From contig CAJCJE010000996.1 of NCBI GenBank assembly GCA_903970565.1, forward strand, positions 1 to 10,210: a stretch of 10,210 nucleotides of DNA. The letters run 5' to 3'. The stretch is from Candidatus Melainabacteria bacterium (GTDB lineage Bacteria > Actinomycetota > Actinomycetes > Mycobacteriales > Pseudonocardiaceae). Position numbers and translations under genes: made by a program. Every line of letters begins with the position of its first letter. Position 1 is the stretch's first letter. Below, in pieces: positions 6,311 through 10,210 of the stretch. Below the pieces are notes generated by a model. It was not told where the DNA came from, did no database searches, and saw only the letters and a list, made by a program, of their open reading frames with translations.

Positions 6311-6483
6311 CGTCGTCGACCGTCCTTCCCTCAAGGCCCAACTGGTGGGTCCCTGGGTTTGCGCGGATGGTGTACCCGCCAAGCGTGACACCCGGACGTA
6401 TCCGCTGGCAGCGGCTTGCGACGATCCTCACACGAGCAGGTGACCGGGCCGACGAGGCCGGTACGCGGCGCCCCGAGCACCGC

Positions 6484-7107
6484 CTACATGCTCACCATGA
6501 ACATGTACGCCATGCCGACACCCATCACGACCCGGCATCCTTCGACGACCCGTGGTCTGCTCAGCACGGTGCCCATCCCGCTACCGGCCACCGCGACCGC
6601 GCCGCTTCTCACTCGAACGAGTGAGAAGGCGGTGTAGGCGATGAAGTAGGTCGCGAACGAGGCCGCGAGCGAGGGCAGCAGCATCGGGTGCGCGGCCTCG
6701 CCAACGGTGCCAACGGTGCCGCCGATGACGCCGGTGGTGGCTGTGCCGGCGAGGACGACGTAGGCCATCGCGAGGCCGGCCATCAGGTGGTTGACGTACT
6801 GCCAGGAGTCGGTCGGCGCGAGCCGGGCACCCCCTTGCGGGCGCAACAGCAGAATCGTGAAGGCCAGGGCCTGGCCGATGAAGGCGAGCAGCCAGACGGC
6901 CCTGGGGATGACGCCCAGCCAGGCCAGGAACATGGCGATCATGCCGACGCCCATCAGGATCTGGCTGACGTCCTCATGCCAGTGCGGGACTCCCGGTGGC
7001 CGGGAACCGGCGTTGCGGTAGATCACCAGCCGAGCCAGGCAGGAGACACTGATCAGACCCAGCAGCGAGGACAACAACCAGCTGACCCACACGGGTCCGG
7101 CCACCAT
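6484..7107 (-). CDS. six-helix integral membrane protein, DUF5134-like
   Basis: This 207-aa protein starts at ATG 7107 with GGAGG 7 bp upstream. Hydrophobic segments lie at about 5-28, 47-66, 70-88, 104-125, 141-163 and 189-206, giving six likely helices with no large soluble domain. Potential metal- or haem-ligand residues cluster at membrane edges: HWHED (42-46), MGVGM in helix 2, NHLMAGLAM (106-114), and a Met-rich last helix beginning CRVVMGVGM (191-199) and ending at residue 207. Size, helix pattern and the repeated G-M-G-M-A and N-H-x-M-A motifs resemble the actinobacterial DUF5134 family, whose function is unknown to me. The assignment is by eye. It sits between nadE and panB on the same strand, with 177-bp and 173-bp gaps, so it is probably its own transcription unit. 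Confidence 0.85.
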   Translation of the reverse strand: MVAGPVWVSWLLSSLLGLISVSCLARLVIYRNAGSRPPGVPHWHEDVSQILMGVGMIAMFLAWLGVIPRAVWLLAFIGQALAFTILLLRPQGGARLAPTDSWQYVNHLMAGLAMAYVVLAGTATTGVIGGTVGTVGEAAHPMLLPSLAASFATYFIAYTAFSLVRVRSGAVAVAGSGMGTVLSRPRVVEGCRVVMGVGMAYMFMVSM

Positions 7108-7154
7108 GATCCTTCCTCCGGGCGCCCAGCCGGCAACCTCACATCGGTCACCAC

Positions 7155-7172
7155 GGACGGTTGACGCCGTCC
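7155..7172. promoter_or_regulatory. inverted repeat upstream of the DUF5134-like gene
   Basis: GGACGG and CCGTCC form a perfect 6-bp inverted repeat around TTGACG, 48 bp before the start at 7107. It could be an operator or a hairpin in the 5' leader; alternatively it may end nadE transcription, since nadE stops at 7285. Confidence 0.35.
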
Positions 7173-7191
7173 ATCGTGCAACAGCGCCTCT

Positions 7192-7219
7192 CCAGTCAAC
7201 ACGACGGCCCAGTCAACAC
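7192..7219 (-). repeat. tandem GTGTTGACTGG repeat, 17-bp period
   Basis: Read on the minus strand, GTGTTGACTGG occurs twice (7219-7209 and 7202-7192), offset by 17 bp. Each copy contains a -35-like TTGACT. No matching TANNNT hexamer lies 16-18 bp downstream of either copy, so I read the pair as a possible regulator site upstream of the DUF5134-like gene and not as a proven promoter. Confidence 0.45.
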
Positions 7220-7284
7220 CGTGGCCGGTGTCAGCGGGAGCGGGCAACCGGGGGATTCCCTTACCCGACAGAGTGATTCAGTCG

Positions 7285-9018
7285 TCAGCCGGCGGTGATG
7301 GGGGCCCGCTCGCGCCAGCCGTTGGTGATCGGCAGCCGCCGGTCCCGGCCGAACGCCCGAAAATTGATCTTGGTGCCCGGCGGGTACTGCCGGCGCTTGT
7401 ACTCGGCGGCATCGACCATCCGCAGGATCTTCTCCACCATCTCCGCGTCGAACCCGGCTTCGAGCAGGTCGTGGTAGCCCCGGTCGCCCTCGATGTAGGA
7501 GTCCAGGACCGCGTCGAGCAGTTCGTAGTCGGGCAGGCTGTCGGTGTCGAGCTGGTCGGGGCGCAGTTCGGCCGACGGCGGTTTGGTGATCGAGTTCGGG
7601 GGGATCGGCGGGGTCTGGCCGTTGTGCTCGGCTTCGGCGTTGCGCCATTTCGCCAGTTCCCAGATCAGCGTCTTGGGGACGTCCTTGATGGGCGCGAAGC
7701 CGCCGACCGCGTCGCCGTAGATGGTGGAGTAGCCGACCGCGAGTTCGCTCTTGTTGCCGGTCGCCAGGACCAGGTGACCAAAGGCGTTCGACCTGGCCAT
7801 CAGCAGCACGCCGCGACAGCGGGCCTGCACGTTCTCCTCGGCGAGGCCGGAAAGACCGAGCTGTTCGACGAAGACCTGCACCATCGCGCCGATGGGCTGG
7901 GTCTCGAAATGGCAGCCGATCCGCGCGGCCAGGTCGGCGGCGTCGGAGCGGGAGTGCTCGGAGGAGTAACCCGAGGGCATGGACACGCCGTAGAGGGCGT
8001 CGGCGCCCAGCGCGTCGGCCGACAGCGCCGCGACGACGGCGGAGTCGATACCGCCGGAGAAACCGAACACGACCGAGCGGAAGCGGTTCTTGTGCACGTA
8101 GTCACGCAGGCCGGTGACCAGCGCGGACCACACCTCGGCGAGTTCGGGCAGTGGCTGCGCCACGGGCGGGGCCGGGGTTGCCGGGTAGGGGGCGAGGGGT
8201 TCGTCGGACAGCATGACCCGGCGCAGGTCGAATTCGCCGACCGCGCCGACCCGGTCGTGCCGGCCGGCCGGCAGATCGAGGTCGAAGAGCAGGAGGTGTT
8301 CGACGAACTGAGGTGCCCTGGCCAGCAGGGTGCCCTCGGCGTCGACGATGAGCGAGTCACCGTCGAAGACCAGGTCATCCTGGCCGCCGACGGTGTTCAC
8401 GTAGGCCAGCGGAGCGCGTGCCTCCAGTGCCCGGCCGGCGACCAGCGGGAGGCGCTGGTCGTCCTTGTTGCGCTCGTAGGGCGAGGCGTTGGGCACCACC
8501 ACGAGGTCGACGCCGGCCTCGCCGAGCGCGGAGATCGGGCCGCCGTCCTGCCACAGGTCCTCGCAGATGACCATGCCGATGTCCAGGCCGTGCAGCCGGA
8601 TGACATCCAGGGCGTCGCCGGGCTTGAAGTAGCGGCGTTCGTCGAAGACGCCGTAGTTGGGCAGGTGGTGCTTGAACTGCTTGGCCACCACCAGGCCCTG
8701 GTGCAGCACGGCGACGGCGTTGCGCGGGCCGACCTCGTCGCGGTCGAGGTAGCCGACCACGGCCGCGACCTCGCCGCAGCCCGCGTCCTCCAGTCGCTCG
8801 GCGAGTCGTTCCAGGGCGCGCAGCGAGCCGTCGGCGAAGGAGGCGCGCAGGGCGAGGTCCTCGACCGGATAGCCGGTGAGGGCCATTTCCGGGAAGACCG
8901 CCAGGTGGACGCCGGCTTCGGCGGCCTTGCGGGTCCACTCGACGATCAGGTCGGCGTTCGCGTCGAGGGCGCCGACGCAGGGATTGCACTGGGCGAGTCC
9001 GAGGCGCAACTGCGGCAT
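7285..9018 (-). CDS. nadE: glutamine-dependent NAD+ synthetase
   Basis: NadE performs the last step of NAD synthesis, amidating deamido-NAD with ATP and ammonia drawn from glutamine (EC 6.3.5.1), in the cytoplasm. The 577-aa protein has both expected parts. An N-terminal nitrilase-type glutaminase (about 1-270) carries the Glu/Lys/Cys triad at Glu44 (FPEMALTGYP), Lys116 (QFKHHLPNYGVF) and Cys152 (ICEDLW). A C-terminal synthetase (about 290-577) has the ATP pyrophosphatase loop SGGIDS at 321-326, MPSGYSSEHS (347-356) and ATGNKSELAVGYSTIYGD (419-436). ATG 9018 gives MPQLRLGLAQCNP, the usual family N-terminus. The frame is open a further 40 codons upstream, but that part lacks family character. 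No clear Shine-Dalgarno precedes 9018. At 577 aa it is the shorter actinobacterial type (M. tuberculosis NadE is 679 aa). Confidence 0.97.
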   Translation of the reverse strand: MPQLRLGLAQCNPCVGALDANADLIVEWTRKAAEAGVHLAVFPEMALTGYPVEDLALRASFADGSLRALERLAERLEDAGCGEVAAVVGYLDRDEVGPRNAVAVLHQGLVVAKQFKHHLPNYGVFDERRYFKPGDALDVIRLHGLDIGMVICEDLWQDGGPISALGEAGVDLVVVPNASPYERNKDDQRLPLVAGRALEARAPLAYVNTVGGQDDLVFDGDSLIVDAEGTLLARAPQFVEHLLLFDLDLPAGRHDRVGAVGEFDLRRVMLSDEPLAPYPATPAPPVAQPLPELAEVWSALVTGLRDYVHKNRFRSVVFGFSGGIDSAVVAALSADALGADALYGVSMPSGYSSEHSRSDAADLAARIGCHFETQPIGAMVQVFVEQLGLSGLAEENVQARCRGVLLMARSNAFGHLVLATGNKSELAVGYSTIYGDAVGGFAPIKDVPKTLIWELAKWRNAEAEHNGQTPPIPPNSITKPPSAELRPDQLDTDSLPDYELLDAVLDSYIEGDRGYHDLLEAGFDAEMVEKILRMVDAAEYKRRQYPPGTKINFRAFGRDRRLPITNGWRERAPITAG

Positions 9019-9158
9019 GGGCACATCATCGTCCACTCGGCCCGCGAACGTGAGTGGTTGTGGGCCAGAACGCACTTTTCGCCTCTGAGGAGAAAACCAT
9101 CGGGTGAACGGGACCGTGGCCGCCGCCGGCCGCGCCACCCGGCAGATATGAGAGCTTC

Positions 9159-9177
9159 TTCAGGTTGACTGAACCTG
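9159..9177. promoter_or_regulatory. overlapping inverted repeats over the -35 region, possible operator
   Basis: TTCAGGTTGACTGAACCTG contains two offset inverted repeats: TTCAG/CTGAA (9159-9163 and 9169-9173) and CAGGTT/AACCTG (9161-9166 and 9172-9177), each with a 5-bp spacer. It covers the TTGACT -35 of the 62-aa gene, so a bound repressor would block that promoter. It also lies in the divergent gap upstream of nadE. Confidence 0.35.
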
Positions 9178-9191
9178 CTCGGACTTATCCT
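9165..9191 (+). promoter_or_regulatory. predicted promoter of the 62-aa protein gene
   Basis: TTGACT (9165-9170) and TATCCT (9186-9191) fit the TTGACN/TANNNT pattern of the housekeeping sigma factor. The spacer of 15 bp is short. The expected start near 9198 would give a leader of about 29 nt, including the GGAAGGA ribosome site at 9211-9217. Confidence 0.5.
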
Positions 9192-9226
9192 GCGGTGAGC
9201 GCCATCCTGCGGAAGGATTGAAGATC

Positions 9227-9415
9227 ATGACGGCTGACTCCCAGGATGAGCCCGGCGCGATCCGGGACGGGCAACCGTGCCGGTGCGGGCATCCGCGCGC
9301 GGCGCACAGCCATTACCGCAGGGGCAGCGACTGCGCGCTGTGCCCGGCTGGCTCCTGCAAGCGCTTCCGCTCCGCCGAGGGCGGCCGGCGTGGCCTGTTC
9401 CGTAAGCGGGGCTGA
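9227..9415 (+). CDS. small Cys/His-rich putative zinc-binding protein
   Basis: This 62-aa protein starts at ATG 9227, 9 bp after GGAAGGA (9211-9217). The in-frame TTG at 9218 abuts that ribosome site and is unlikely. The core runs CRCGHPRAAHSHYRRGSDC (18-36), then CPAGSC (39-44), giving Cys18, Cys20, His22 or His26/His28, Cys36, Cys39 and Cys44 as candidate metal ligands, much like a compact zinc ribbon. The C-terminal third (KRFRS, GGRRGLFRKRG) is strongly basic and could touch nucleic acid. The N-terminal 15 residues are acidic. No named family comes to mind with certainty. The gene is divergent from nadE and has a plausible promoter of its own. Third-position GC bias and the ribosome site support that it is real. 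Confidence 0.8.
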   Translation: MTADSQDEPGAIRDGQPCRCGHPRAAHSHYRRGSDCALCPAGSCKRFRSAEGGRRGLFRKRG

Positions 9416-9568
9416 TCTTCGCGAGGTGGCGACGAGTCGACGGCGGCAACCTCTGGCGTCAATTTTAACCAGGTGGTAGAAATTTGCTGACCGGTGATTT
9501 CGGACATCCCGCTACGGACCTCCGAAGTGGCCGGCCGCCTCCGACACCATCGATGCCAAGGAGATCCC

Positions 9569-10210
9569 GTGAGCGCACTTTCCGTGCAGCTGTACTCGGT
9601 CCGTGACAGGTTCGCGGCCGATCCCGCCGACACCTTGCAGCGCCTCGCCGGAATCGGGTTCACCCAGGTCGAGCCGTACGGCGTGGTGGAGAACGTGGCC
9701 ACGCTGCGCACCGGACTGCCAGCCAACGGCCTGAGCGCGCCGACCGCGCACGCCCGGCTGATCGGCGCCGACCAGCCGGCGGTCTTCGCCGCAGCCGCCG
9801 AACTGGGCATCGGGATCGTCATCGATCCGTTGGTGAAGGCGGAGAAGTGGCAGGATCGGGCCGACATCGCGGCAACGGCCGAGGCGTTGAACGCGGCGGC
9901 GAAGGTCGCGGCCGAGCACGGCCGCGCGGTCGGCTACCACAACCACTGGTGGGAGCTGGAGTCGCGGATCGACGGCGGCAGCGCGTTCGAGGTGCTCGTC
10001 GACCAGCTCGATCCCTCGGTCGTGCTGGAGGTGGACACCTACTGGGCAACGGCGGGTGGGGAGAACGCGCCGGAGTTGTTGCGGCGCCTCGGCGACCGGG
10101 TGCGGGCCATCCACGTGAAGGACGGCGGCCTGGCCACCGACGCCTCCGGCCAGCTGCCGGCCGGGCAGGGGCGGGTGCCGATCGCCGAGGTGCTCGCCGC
10201 CGCGCCGAAC
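9569..10210 (+). CDS. sugar phosphate isomerase/epimerase-type TIM-barrel protein (3' end outside window)
   Basis: GTG 9569 is preceded by AAGGAG (9558-9563), and 214 codons stay open to the window edge. Motifs fit the xylose-isomerase-like / AP-endonuclease-2 TIM-barrel superfamily: SVQLYSVRDRF at the first strand (5-15), VEPYG with Glu35, GYHNHWWELE (122-131), VVLEVDTYWA (151-160) with Glu154 and Asp156, and AIHVKDG (180-186) with His182 and Asp185. These Glu/Asp/His residues are the usual divalent-metal and catalytic ligands. The family interconverts keto-sugars or inositol derivatives in the cytoplasm; the substrate cannot be inferred from this fragment. The final GQGRVPIAEVL segment is typical of the late barrel, so perhaps 40-60 residues are missing. 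Confidence 0.92.
   Translation, partial: MSALSVQLYSVRDRFAADPADTLQRLAGIGFTQVEPYGVVENVATLRTGLPANGLSAPTAHARLIGADQPAVFAAAAELGIGIVIDPLVKAEKWQDRADIAATAEALNAAAKVAAEHGRAVGYHNHWWELESRIDGGSAFEVLVDQLDPSVVLEVDTYWATAGGENAPELLRRLGDRVRAIHVKDGGLATDASGQLPAGQGRVPIAEVLAAAPN

Noticed and set aside
6311..6391. 27-codon N-terminal extension of panB
   Set aside because: No family resemblance, and ATG 6310 has a Shine-Dalgarno-like GGGAAGGA upstream.
9019..9138. 40-codon N-terminal extension of nadE
   Set aside because: The family N-terminus (MPQLRL...) begins at 9018; the upstream residues are unrelated.
7228..9168. 646-codon plus-strand open frame opposite nadE
   Set aside because: Antisense shadow of nadE, rich in Val, Gly, Asp and Gln with no domain.

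Overview
The window is GC-rich bacterial DNA with strong G/C preference at third codon positions, frequent GTG starts and a leaderless-type promoter. It looks like an actinomycete chromosome; a Pseudonocardiales-type genus such as Amycolatopsis is my guess from gene content and cannot be proven here. No rRNA, tRNA, CRISPR array or recognisable transposase gene is visible.

Left part (1-2900, all + strand): the last ~79 codons of an unidentified gene, a 384-bp gap rich in short repeats and DnaA-box-like sites, then a tight two-gene unit. The first gene of that unit encodes a single-pass membrane protein with a Pro/Thr-rich stalk and a C-terminal extracytoplasmic domain. The second encodes a membrane-anchored two-domain peptidoglycan hydrolase (lysozyme/transglycosylase-like plus NlpC/P60). 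A 182-aa acidic protein with a proline-rich tail follows. Together they resemble the cell-wall end of an actinobacterial conjugation or type-IV-secretion-like locus, but the motor genes, if any, lie outside the window.

Centre (2968-5194, + strand): a short RNB-family ribonuclease and, overlapping it by 8 bp, a BtuF-like substrate-binding-fold protein without a signal peptide. The pair appears to start from a leaderless promoter. It converges on panB across a 234-bp gap that holds a long inverted repeat enclosing a second strong hairpin.

Right-centre (5429-9018, - strand): panB (pantothenate/CoA synthesis), a six-helix DUF5134-like membrane protein and nadE (glutamine-dependent NAD synthetase). 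Two of the three serve cofactor synthesis. Repeated TTGACT-type motifs lie upstream of the DUF5134-like gene.

Right end (9227-10210, + strand): a 62-aa Cys/His-rich protein with its own promoter, divergent from nadE, and the first 214 codons of a sugar phosphate isomerase/epimerase-type TIM-barrel protein that runs off the window.

Most of the window is ordinary housekeeping DNA. The points most worth a second look are the structured element at 5211-5360, the DnaA-box and repeat cluster at 369-528, the envelope/secretion-like gene set, and the cytoplasmic-looking BtuF-like protein coupled to an RNase.
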